From: Sphingobacteriaceae bacterium
Lineage (GTDB): Bacteria; Bacteroidota; Bacteroidia; Sphingobacteriales; Sphingobacteriaceae
DNA: 35,691 nucleotides
Reading direction: 5' to 3'
Assembly (NCBI GenBank): GCA_947458875.1
Contig: CANGZD010000015.1
Location: 1-35,691 of the forward strand
In this document: piece after piece, positions 24,711-32,951 of the stretch
Position numbering within the stretch: position 1 is the first letter of the stretch
How the letters are laid out: each line of letters starts with the position of its first letter
The notes under the pieces: model-generated
What the model was told of the DNA's origin: nothing
Databases searched by the model: none
Seen by the model: the letters and a program-made list of their open reading frames with translations, nothing else
Made by a program: the position numbers and the translations under genes

Positions 24711-26057
24711 TTAAGATTTAAACTTGATGTCTTTATTATCCTGAACGTACAAGACTGAAACAGCACCCATGATCATGAAGATACCGGCTAATACGATTGC
24801 GTAGATGGCTTCTCCATTGTAAAAATTCTTCACAATGGTACCGCCAAAAATTCCATTCACAATTTGAGGGAAGGTGATAAAGAAATTAAAAATTCCCATG
24901 TAAACGCCCATTTTTCGGGCAGGAATGGAGCTGGATAAAATAGCATAAGGCATCGCCAGAATACTTCCCCAAGCTAAGCCAATACCTACCATCGAAAAGA
25001 TGAGCATATTGGGATCTTGAATGAAGTAAATGGATAATAAACCGGCACCACCACAAATCAAGGAAAATGCGTGAGCGAATTTACGGCTGGTGGCTCTGGC
25101 CAAGGCAGGTAACACCAAGGCATAAAGCGCCGATACCCCATTATACACCCCAAATAAAATACCGACCCAATTACCCGCATTCGCAAAATTTTCTGAGGAT
25201 GTATCGCCTGGAGCAACATGATAAATATGCTGTGCTACTGCCGGCGTAGTGAATACCCACATCGAAAACAAAGCAAACCAGGAGAAAAACTGCACCAAAC
25301 CCAGCTGTTTCATGGTTTTAGGCATTTGAGAAAAATCAGAAAATATGGCAAGAATACCTTTCTCCTCTTCTTTGGGCTCATCGGAATGGAACTTTTCGTA
25401 TTCCTCAGGGCTGTATTCTTTGGTACTGATCACCGTCCAAATGATGGTACCAGCCAAAATAGCGGCTCCTACATAAAAAGAATAGACCACATTATCAGGC
25501 ACATGACCCGGTTCAGCTATTTTAGAAACACCGAAATATTCTGCAAAAACATAAGGTAACCAAGAACCAATTACCGCTCCAATACCAATTAAAAAGGTCT
25601 GTACCGAAAAACCTACACTACGCTGGCTATCGGGTAAATTGTCGGCTACTAATGCTCTAAAGGGCTCCATCGCTACATTGAACGAAGCATCCATGATCAT
25701 CAGCAAACCTGCACCGATCAAAATAGGTGGCAAGAAATTAGCCAATAGGGCCGAATTTGGCATTAAAACCAAGGCAAACGCCGATAGTAAAGCTCCGGCT
25801 AAAAAATAAGGTCTCCGACGCCCCAAAGAATTCCAGGTACGATCACTATAATAACCAATGATGGGTTGTACGATCATTCCGGTGAGCGGAGCAGCCAACC
25901 AAAACCAAGACAGGTGTTCCACATCGGCACCATAGGTTTGTAAGATACGTGAGGCATTGCCATTTTGAAGGGCGAAGCCGAACTGGATTCCTAAAAACCC
26001 AAAACTCATGTTCCAGATCTGCCAAAAAGAAAGTTTGGGCTTTTGTATTGCGGTCAT
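24711..26057 (-). CDS. SLC45/GPH-like MFS sugar transporter (probable maltose/maltodextrin importer)
   Basis: A 448-residue, 12-helix transporter. The motif-A region GYYSDRTWNSLGRRRPYFLAGA (68-89) is typical of the SLC45/plant sucrose transporter-like branch of the major facilitator superfamily, and FRALVADNLPDSQRSVGFSVQ fits the same branch. Bacteroidota starch loci regularly encode such a carrier for moving maltose/malto-oligosaccharides across the inner membrane, probably with H+ symport. Substrate assignment here rests on context: GH13 genes on both sides, and a GH65 phosphorylase that needs maltose in the cytoplasm. It lies 51 bp after the secreted amylase gene and 6 bp before the GH13 lipoprotein gene. 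Confidence 0.88.
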   Translation of the reverse strand: MTAIQKPKLSFWQIWNMSFGFLGIQFGFALQNGNASRILQTYGADVEHLSWFWLAAPLTGMIVQPIIGYYSDRTWNSLGRRRPYFLAGALLSAFALVLMPNSALLANFLPPILIGAGLLMIMDASFNVAMEPFRALVADNLPDSQRSVGFSVQTFLIGIGAVIGSWLPYVFAEYFGVSKIAEPGHVPDNVVYSFYVGAAILAGTIIWTVISTKEYSPEEYEKFHSDEPKEEEKGILAIFSDFSQMPKTMKQLGLVQFFSWFALFSMWVFTTPAVAQHIYHVAPGDTSSENFANAGNWVGILFGVYNGVSALYALVLPALARATSRKFAHAFSLICGGAGLLSIYFIQDPNMLIFSMVGIGLAWGSILAMPYAILSSSIPARKMGVYMGIFNFFITFPQIVNGIFGGTIVKNFYNGEAIYAIVLAGIFMIMGAVSVLYVQDNKDIKFKS

Positions 26058-26108
26058 AATGATATAATTGGTTAGATATGCTTAGTTGTTTGTGTTATTA
26101 AAATAAGT

Positions 26109-27890
26109 TTAAAAAGTCAAAATAAGTGCTTGCGTTGGTAAAACCTTCACCGGAATCCCTTTGGTCAGATCAATTTTTTCGGTAGAATTTCCAGTCAACA
26201 GATCGGTGATGGACAGAGATTTTTGGGTGATATTAATCTTTTTGAGCAAAGATTCAGGCAACTGAATTCGAGAATCGATGGTTTTCTTACGGTCGAAATT
26301 AGCGAGCACCAACACTCGCTGATCATCCGTATAACGGATAAAGGCATATTGTTTCGAATTTAAGGAGCTACGGTCACGTATTTCTATTAATTCACCTTCA
26401 CGAATCGCCCGATTTTGTACCGTTACGTTGAGCAATTGATGATAAAATGCTCTCAAATATTTTTGTTCGGCACTTAACTTTGCCCCATCAAACTTACCCT
26501 CATTTAACCATTGTTGATGCTGTGGATTACCCCAATAATCGAAGATGGTAGTACGATTATCCTCGCCACCAAAACCTTCCACGCCCGCTCCCTGCTCTCC
26601 TACTTCCTGCCCATAATAAATCATGACTGGCCCGCTGGATAAAGTAGCGGTAATTACCATAGCCGGAATGGCCAAGCGAGGATCGCCGGCAAAACCTTTG
26701 GAGGCAATACGCTCTTCGTCGTGGTTTTCTAAAAAACGAAGCATATGATTGGACAAACCACCGGCTTGTTCTTTCACCAAATTGCTAATCTCTTTTACAT
26801 CACCGGCAGCTTCATTTTTGATTAATTTTTTTAAAGAATCATACAGACCTACCTTGTCGTACATGTAATCGAAACCACCGTAGCTAATGTACTTGGCATA
26901 TTGGCTGGCATCATATGCCTCGGCGATAAAAATTAGGTTAGGATTGATTTTTTTCAATTCAGGAATCAACCAATGCCAAAATTCTACAGGTACAAACTGA
27001 GCCACATCACATCTGAAACCATCCACCCCCTTATTCACCCAGAAACTCATGATATCCTTCATCTTGAGCCAAACCGGTGGAACAGGATCAAAATAAGCCC
27101 GATTGCCATTTTGCAAGTCCCAACCATAATTCAACTTCATGGTTTCATACCAATCGTCAATACCAGGTTTTTCCGAAAAAATGTTATTTCCGGTGACCTT
27201 GGCAGGGTTCTCCTCAAATTTGCCATCCTTCAGTGGATGTTTAAATTCTGGGCCTCCGGCATTGGTACCTTGCGGAACGAAAAATGATTTTCCCGGGAGG
27301 TAATAAAAGTCATTACTTGGCAGATAAGCCTGAGATTTATCATCCTGTGCGCCTAAATCTATTACACCAGCAGGCTTTACATCCGAGTGGTAAGAACGGG
27401 CAACATGGTTAGGAATAAAGTCGATGATCGCTTTTAGTCCTTGTTGATGAGTACGTTTCACCAATTGCTCAAATTCGGCCATACGATTGTTCACATCCAC
27501 TGCCAGATCCGGATCTACATCATAATAATCTTTAATGGCATAGGGCGAACCCGCTTTGCCTTTTACCACATCCGGATCATCCATTTTAATCCCATAAGCC
27601 GTGTAATCAGTCATAGTGGCATGCTCAATGATGCCTGTATACCAAACATGAGAAACTCCTAATTTTTTCAGCTCAAGCAACGCTTTTTCATTGATATCGT
27701 TGAATTTACCAACACCATTCTCCTCCTTAGATCCATAGTATTTATTGGTGGTGTTGGTATTGCTGAAATAACGAGGCAAAAGCTGATAAACGATCAGCTT
27801 ATGATCTTTTACTGCTTCATTAATTTGGTCTTGAGCAAAAGTGCCCAAGCTGGCCATTAACATACTGAATAAAAAAAGGGTCTTTTTCAT
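26109..27890 (-). CDS. GH13 alpha-amylase, secreted/periplasmic
   Basis: A 593-residue protein with signal peptide MKKTLFLFSMLMASLGTFA, cut before QDQ, and no lipobox. The GH13 regions are IDFIPNHVAR (156-165), GFRCDVAQF with nucleophile Asp295, FIAEAYD with acid/base Glu324, and FLENHDEERIAS with transition-state Asp391. The C-terminal beta domain runs from about 490. The insert between barrel strands (about 165-260) is long. It probably trims imported maltodextrins in the periplasm. The exact specificity (alpha-amylase, maltogenic or glucosyltransferring) cannot be read from these motifs. It lies 11 bp after the GH65 gene in the same run. Confidence 0.92.
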   Translation of the reverse strand: MKKTLFLFSMLMASLGTFAQDQINEAVKDHKLIVYQLLPRYFSNTNTTNKYYGSKEENGVGKFNDINEKALLELKKLGVSHVWYTGIIEHATMTDYTAYGIKMDDPDVVKGKAGSPYAIKDYYDVDPDLAVDVNNRMAEFEQLVKRTHQQGLKAIIDFIPNHVARSYHSDVKPAGVIDLGAQDDKSQAYLPSNDFYYLPGKSFFVPQGTNAGGPEFKHPLKDGKFEENPAKVTGNNIFSEKPGIDDWYETMKLNYGWDLQNGNRAYFDPVPPVWLKMKDIMSFWVNKGVDGFRCDVAQFVPVEFWHWLIPELKKINPNLIFIAEAYDASQYAKYISYGGFDYMYDKVGLYDSLKKLIKNEAAGDVKEISNLVKEQAGGLSNHMLRFLENHDEERIASKGFAGDPRLAIPAMVITATLSSGPVMIYYGQEVGEQGAGVEGFGGEDNRTTIFDYWGNPQHQQWLNEGKFDGAKLSAEQKYLRAFYHQLLNVTVQNRAIREGELIEIRDRSSLNSKQYAFIRYTDDQRVLVLANFDRKKTIDSRIQLPESLLKKINITQKSLSITDLLTGNSTEKIDLTKGIPVKVLPTQALILTF

Positions 27891-27901
27891 ATGCTATTTT
27901 A

Positions 27902-30214
27902 TTATGAATGCTTAGCCACCACCTGGCTATTGGCTTTCAGTTCATAATGATGCTCATAGATCTTTACGATCAGTTCTTTTTCAGATTGGTTGATGATTTG
28001 TACACCATCCTGACTTACTTTAACATTCAGCAAAGCTCCTCTAAACCCAACTTTAAAAGAGAAAGATTTCCATTTACCCGGCAAAAACGGATTGAAAACT
28101 AATTGTCCGTCGCGAACACGCATGCCGCCGAAACCTTCCACCACACTCATCCAGGTTCCAGCCATTGAGGTGGTATGACAACCATCCTCGGTATCGTTAT
28201 TATAATCGTCCAAGTCTAAACGGGCGGTACGCAAGTAAAACTCATAGGCACGTGCCTCATCTCCTAATTTGGCAGCTAAAATAGCATGCACACAAGGTGA
28301 CAAGGAGCTCTCATGAACGGTACGAGGTTCGTAAAAATCAAAGTTTCTGCGAATGGTGTCCAGATCATATCGATGTTCCAGGAAGTATAATCCTTGTAAA
28401 ACGTCGGCTTGTTTAATGAAACATGAACGAAGGATACGATCCCAACTCCATTTTTGGTTGATGGGGCGTTCTTCCGCCGGCAAGTCTTTCACCAAGATCT
28501 GCTCTTTGTCCATAAATCCGTCCTGCTGTAAGAAAATATTCAATTCCTCGTCAACCGGATAGTACATCTTTTCGATGATCTCGCTCCACTGCTTGCTTTC
28601 TGCAGCCTCATCAAATTTAATTTTCTTAATCAACGCAGCATATTTGGCCGGATCGCTTGCCTTAACGGTGGCAACAGCTTCCAGGGCATATTCCATACAC
28701 CAGGTGGCGATGGTATTGGTATACCAGTTGTTGTTCACATTGTTCTCGTACTCGTTCGGACCGGTTACACCCAACATCACATATTGCTGGCGGGCTTCAC
28801 TCCAATTGACACGTTGCGCCCAGAAACGGGCAATGGCGAGCAACACTTCCATTCCGTAATCGTCGAGGTATTTCGAATCACCGGTATAACGGATGTAATT
28901 ATAGATCGCGAACGCAATGGCACCGTTACGGTGGATCTCTTCAAAAGTGATCTCCCACTCGTTATGACACTCTTCCCCGTTCATGGTCACCATCGGATAC
29001 AGGGCCGCACCATTCTTAAATCCGAGTTTCTTTGCATTTTCAATGGCTTTGTCCAATTGTTTGTAACGATAAATCAGAAGGTTCTTGGTCACCTGCTGAT
29101 CGGCAGTTGCCAAATAAAAGGGTACACAATACGCCTCGGTGTCCCAGTAGGTAGAACCTCCGTATTTTTCACCGGTAAAGCCCTTCGGACCAATGTTCAA
29201 ACGAGCATCTTCACCGGTATAGGTTTGATTTAACTGGAAGATGTTGAAACGGATACCCTGCTGTGCAGAAGCATCTCCTTCAATCACAATATCGCTCTCC
29301 ACCCACTTGGCAGCCCAGGCTTGTGCCTGCTCCTTCAGCATCACCTCGAAACCTTTCTGAGCCACCTGTTCCACTACTTTCTTGGTTTCGTGAACAATGC
29401 TTTCTTTATCATGATTTTCTGAAGAAAGGTTGGCAGCGTATTTGTAGATGACGGTTTCCTGCAACTCTTTCACTTCAATGTTTACTTTATTGGCTACGTA
29501 TTTTTCACGTTCAAGTGGTGCAGATAAGAATTCAATGGTTTTACCGTCTTGCTGGATATCGAACTTCATACCGGTGCAAACATGGAAGCCGGTCTTTTTA
29601 GTTCTCAAGGTTACGTAGGCACTGCCATGATGGGTTTCCTTGTGAACCTCATCCCAAAATTTTTCATCGTAGTTGGCATCCTGGTTCTTGATATCACCAT
29701 CTATGAATGGAGTAATGCTAATGTCTCCGGAGAAATTTAAAGGAGTCAGGCTGTAACGAATGGCGCCGGCCTCATCATCCACAATACTGCAAAAACGGGT
29801 GGCTTTCACCTTGAGCTTCTTTCCACTTTTTAATTCAGCGGTGAAAGAACGCTCGAGGTAACCCTCTTTCATGTTAAGCACCCGCTTAAAATCGCTTACC
29901 TTGGCATTCGCCAAGTCGAGTGTTTCGTAATCTATTTTTATATCGATACCAATCCAGTTGGCTGCATTCAAAACTTTGGCAAAATATTCCGGATATCCAT
30001 TTTTCCACCATCCCACACGGGTTTTATCCGGATAGTAAACGCCGGCAACGTAATTTCCCTGCAAGCTCTCACCCGAATAGCTCTCTTCAAAATTGGCACG
30101 CTGGCCCATACGGCCATTGCCTAAACTGAAAATACTTTCTGAAATTTTGTTCAAATGTGGATCGAATCCCTCTTCAATGATATTCCACTCGTCAATTTTG
30201 ATGTAATTTTTCAT
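27902..30214 (-). CDS. GH65 glycoside phosphorylase (probable maltose phosphorylase)
   Basis: A 770-residue cytoplasmic protein without a signal peptide. ATG 30214 is chosen over an in-frame TTG at 30232 because GGAG/AGGA sequences precede it and family members begin at this point. The N-terminal beta-sandwich (about 1-270) is followed by the (alpha/alpha)6 barrel with YGGSTYWDTEAYCVPFYL (351-368), NGEECHNEWEITFEEIHRNGA and VTGPNEYENNVNNNWYTN, where Glu488 is the general acid. It phosphorolyses maltose to glucose and beta-glucose-1-phosphate, saving ATP. Kojibiose, nigerose or trehalose phosphorylase are close alternatives. The adjacent pgmB and the starch enzymes favour maltose. Confidence 0.93.
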   Translation of the reverse strand: MKNYIKIDEWNIIEEGFDPHLNKISESIFSLGNGRMGQRANFEESYSGESLQGNYVAGVYYPDKTRVGWWKNGYPEYFAKVLNAANWIGIDIKIDYETLDLANAKVSDFKRVLNMKEGYLERSFTAELKSGKKLKVKATRFCSIVDDEAGAIRYSLTPLNFSGDISITPFIDGDIKNQDANYDEKFWDEVHKETHHGSAYVTLRTKKTGFHVCTGMKFDIQQDGKTIEFLSAPLEREKYVANKVNIEVKELQETVIYKYAANLSSENHDKESIVHETKKVVEQVAQKGFEVMLKEQAQAWAAKWVESDIVIEGDASAQQGIRFNIFQLNQTYTGEDARLNIGPKGFTGEKYGGSTYWDTEAYCVPFYLATADQQVTKNLLIYRYKQLDKAIENAKKLGFKNGAALYPMVTMNGEECHNEWEITFEEIHRNGAIAFAIYNYIRYTGDSKYLDDYGMEVLLAIARFWAQRVNWSEARQQYVMLGVTGPNEYENNVNNNWYTNTIATWCMEYALEAVATVKASDPAKYAALIKKIKFDEAAESKQWSEIIEKMYYPVDEELNIFLQQDGFMDKEQILVKDLPAEERPINQKWSWDRILRSCFIKQADVLQGLYFLEHRYDLDTIRRNFDFYEPRTVHESSLSPCVHAILAAKLGDEARAYEFYLRTARLDLDDYNNDTEDGCHTTSMAGTWMSVVEGFGGMRVRDGQLVFNPFLPGKWKSFSFKVGFRGALLNVKVSQDGVQIINQSEKELIVKIYEHHYELKANSQVVAKHS

Positions 30215-30246
30215 CTTCCTAATTTCTCCCAAAGGAGCAACAACAA

Positions 30247-30891
30247 TTATAATTTATACAGTTTATCTAAGTTCATTTCATGCAGACCTGCTACCACCAG
30301 GTTGGCACCATTAAGGTTGGCAGAGTCGCCAATGCCCACTACTTTCATCCCCCCGGCTAAAGCCGCCTCAACTCCTGCAATGGCATCTTCAAAAACCACA
30401 CAATCGGCAGGATTTAAGCCTAAAGATTCGGCTCCCTTTAAAAATACTTCCGGATCGGGTTTAGATGCGCTTACGTTATTGCCATCGATAATGGAATCAA
30501 ATAATTCGATGAGCCCTACTTTTTCTAAAATGGTTCTGGAGTTTTTACTGGCAGAGCCTAAGGCGGTTTTTAAGCCGGCATTTCTTACCATGAGCAAAAA
30601 TTCTTCGGCTCCCGGCAAAATTTCATCGGGTTTCATCTCCTTGATCATTTCCACATACCAGGAGTTTTTCAAATCAGCCAATTTAGACTGTTCTTTGGTA
30701 GTTTTCTCTACACCTCCCCATTCTAAAATTAACTGGAGCGAACGGACCCGACTCACCCCTTTCAGTTTCTCATTTTCCTCTTCGGTAAAATCGAAACCCA
30801 AATGGTTAGCCAAACGTTTCCAGGCTTTAAAATGGTAGACCGCCGTATCTACAATGACGCCATCCAGGTCGAAAATGCAAGCTTTAACCAC
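30247..30891 (-). CDS. pgmB: Beta-phosphoglucomutase
   Basis: A 214-residue HAD enzyme converting beta-glucose-1-phosphate to glucose-6-phosphate. Motif I is FDLDGVIVDTA with nucleophile Asp8 and acid/base Asp10, and the cap begins AVYHFKAWKRLA. LKGVSRVRSL, GSASKNS (motif II Ser), KPDPEVF (motif III Lys) and FEDAIAGVEAA (motif IV) are all present. The start is GTG at 30891, 7 bp after the stop of the upstream GH13 gene, because no ATG is available upstream of motif I. It sits immediately before the GH65 gene, whose product it consumes, which is a strong functional pairing. Confidence 0.94.
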   Translation of the reverse strand: MVKACIFDLDGVIVDTAVYHFKAWKRLANHLGFDFTEEENEKLKGVSRVRSLQLILEWGGVEKTTKEQSKLADLKNSWYVEMIKEMKPDEILPGAEEFLLMVRNAGLKTALGSASKNSRTILEKVGLIELFDSIIDGNNVSASKPDPEVFLKGAESLGLNPADCVVFEDAIAGVEAALAGGMKVVGIGDSANLNGANLVVAGLHEMNLDKLYKL

Positions 30892-30898
30892 AGTAATC

Positions 30899-32758
30899 TT
30901 ATTTTTTGAGTTCTAAAATGAGGGTTGTTTTTGCAGGCACCTTAATTTCGCTGAGATCGTTCAGCAATTCATCGCTTGCCACATTAACAGCTTTGCTAAA
31001 GCCTGATGTGCGCTCCGCAAAACGTCCGGTCTTTACAGTTTGCTCTTTCTCCTCACCATTCATCACCATCATGATGGTTTGCTGATCGGTATAGCGGAAC
31101 CAAACATAGATGCCATCTTGTGGGATGAATTGCATCATTTTCCCAAATTTCAAGGCTTCACTGTTTTTGCGGTAATTGGCCAACTTACGCACATAATTGA
31201 AAGCTTCATTTTCCTTTTCGGTACGTCCGGCTGCAGTAAATTTATTTACAGTATCTTCCGGCCATCCGCCTTTAAAATCCAAACGAACTTTTCCATCGGG
31301 AGTGGTGGTGCCAGGCATCAAGATCTCAGTACCATAATACCATTGCGGAATTCCACGAGTGGTAAATAACCAGGCGATACCTGATTTGTATTTGGTAAAA
31401 TCTTCATTCACCACCGAATAGAAACGGTTGAGGTCGTGGTTATCTAAGAAAACCACATTTTTATTTGGGTCTTTATACTGGTAATCGTAAGCAAAAGTAT
31501 TGTACAAACGTACCACCCCGTCGGTCCAGCCAAACTTCCCGTTTAAAGCCTCATTGATTCCCCACAGTGCCTGAAAATCTGTTACCCCGTCTAAGCCGGT
31601 TTCTACACTTTGATTCACTACACGACCTTCAGTGAAGTAACTTTGGCTCGGCACACCATGTACCCAGGTTTCACCAAAAGAGTTCAGATTAGGATATTCT
31701 GCTCTGATGGCTTTGGCCCACTCGGCCATGTAGTCCAACTCGTTATAAGCATAGGTATCCAAACGGAAAGCATCCACCCCGGCATACTCCACCCACCAGA
31801 TATGGCTCTGAGTAATGTAATTGCGGACAAAAGGATTTTGTTGATTAGGATCCGGCATGTGGAAATCAAACCAGCCTTTAACCATGATATCTTTATCTGC
31901 TTTTGCCACATAGGGATCAAAATGGGTTTGTTCGCGGTAATTGGTACGGGTAAAGCTGGCCCATTGGTTCAACCAATCCTTGGAAGGCAGATCAAGAACG
32001 GTCCAGTGCTGGCTACCAAAGTGGTTATGCACCAAATCCTTTACCATCTTCATCCCACGTTTGTGGAGTTCGTCCACTAACTTTTTATAGAGTTCATTGG
32101 TTCCGTAACGAGGATCAATTTGATAATTTTCTGTATTGGCATAACCATGATAGGATGTTTTAGGCTGATCGTTGGTCAACAAAGGATTGATCCACAGAGC
32201 GGTTACCCCTAAATCTTGTAAATAATCTAAATTGTTGATGATGCCTTGAATATCACCACCATGTCGGTGGTACATCGAATCGCGGTTGAGCGAAGTTTCT
32301 TTCATCCCCTTGATGACATCGTTACTCTTGTCACCATTGGCGAATCGGTCGGGCATAATCAGGTAAATAAAATCAGCTGTATTTACACCCTGGGCTTTTA
32401 CCAATTTTGCATCCCTGTTTTTCAGCTCGTAAGTGTAGCTGAGAGTTTTCTTGCCCTTGAGTGTAAATTGTATTGGGAATTTACCCGCTGATGCTTCAGC
32501 TGTTATTTCTAAATCAAGAAACAAATAATTGGGGTTTTCTACTTTATGTACTGCTACAAGGCTTACTCCGGGGTAATTCAATTTCACTTCGCGTTTGGCA
32601 ATTTGATTGCCATGCACAATGAGTTGCAGTTTAGGATTCTTCATCCCTACCCACCAATTGGCAGGTTCAATGCGTTCTAAGGCAGGCAACTGAGCAAAAA
32701 CTGAGGCCGACAGCAAACATACAAGCAGCGTCAAGAGGCTTTTAATTGGTTTCATCAT
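30899..32758 (-). CDS. GH13 cyclomaltodextrinase/neopullulanase-type enzyme (SusA-like), periplasmic
   Basis: A 619-residue protein with a signal peptide (about 1-22, SASVFAQ). It has the cyclomaltodextrinase N-terminal beta domain (about 24-112; LERIEPANWWVGMKNPKLQL), then a GH13 barrel: IYLIMPDRFANGD, VKDLVHNHFGSQ (239-250), DAFRLDTYAY with nucleophile Asp334, FGETWVHG with acid/base Glu363, and FLDNHDLNRF with Asp442. A C-terminal beta domain starts at about 530. Enzymes of this type cleave cyclodextrins, pullulan and short maltodextrins in the periplasm. It is the first gene of the six-gene minus-strand run. AGGAG lies about 15 nt before the ATG, and no clear TAnnTTTG box is visible upstream. 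Confidence 0.93.
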   Translation of the reverse strand: MMKPIKSLLTLLVCLLSASVFAQLPALERIEPANWWVGMKNPKLQLIVHGNQIAKREVKLNYPGVSLVAVHKVENPNYLFLDLEITAEASAGKFPIQFTLKGKKTLSYTYELKNRDAKLVKAQGVNTADFIYLIMPDRFANGDKSNDVIKGMKETSLNRDSMYHRHGGDIQGIINNLDYLQDLGVTALWINPLLTNDQPKTSYHGYANTENYQIDPRYGTNELYKKLVDELHKRGMKMVKDLVHNHFGSQHWTVLDLPSKDWLNQWASFTRTNYREQTHFDPYVAKADKDIMVKGWFDFHMPDPNQQNPFVRNYITQSHIWWVEYAGVDAFRLDTYAYNELDYMAEWAKAIRAEYPNLNSFGETWVHGVPSQSYFTEGRVVNQSVETGLDGVTDFQALWGINEALNGKFGWTDGVVRLYNTFAYDYQYKDPNKNVVFLDNHDLNRFYSVVNEDFTKYKSGIAWLFTTRGIPQWYYGTEILMPGTTTPDGKVRLDFKGGWPEDTVNKFTAAGRTEKENEAFNYVRKLANYRKNSEALKFGKMMQFIPQDGIYVWFRYTDQQTIMMVMNGEEKEQTVKTGRFAERTSGFSKAVNVASDELLNDLSEIKVPAKTTLILELKK

Positions 32759-32951
32759 ACATTGGTTAGTCGCTCCTAATTTAGGCTTAAATTGTGATTT
32801 TTTGAAATGTGTAATTTAAACACTTTGTAAGTTCTCTAAAGGGACTGTCTGGCTTGGATGGACTGCCCTTTTAACAGGCAGTTTTTCTTCGCTCCTTCAC
32901 CGGGCATATCCTGCTGCGTATAAAATGCAATCACTCGAAAAGTCAAGTATT
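32759..32951. other. Intergenic leader region upstream of the starch operon and repeat array
   Basis: A 193-bp stretch carrying the 5' untranslated region of the minus-strand GH13 gene. It also has a plus-oriented hairpin at 32862-32882 and a direct repeat of GGACTG on its left flank. No good promoter in either direction and no recognisable operator palindrome were found by eye. Confidence 0.4.
32862..32887 (+). terminator. Orphan terminator-like hairpin
   Basis: The stem ACTGCC / GGCAGT with a 9-nt loop is followed by TTTTTC. It is oriented to stop plus-strand transcription, yet no plus-strand gene lies upstream for 11 kb. It may end a short unannotated RNA or attenuate a transcript entering the repeat array. 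Confidence 0.5.

Noticed and set aside
30215-30232. TTG start for the GH65 gene
   Set aside because: The added residues (MGEIRK) are encoded by the ribosome-binding region. ATG 30214 follows at normal spacing.
30155-30838. 227-codon plus-strand open frame opposite the beta-phosphoglucomutase gene
   Set aside because: It is antisense to a gene with complete HAD motifs, and its translation shows no domain and has low-complexity Ser/Lys/Pro composition.
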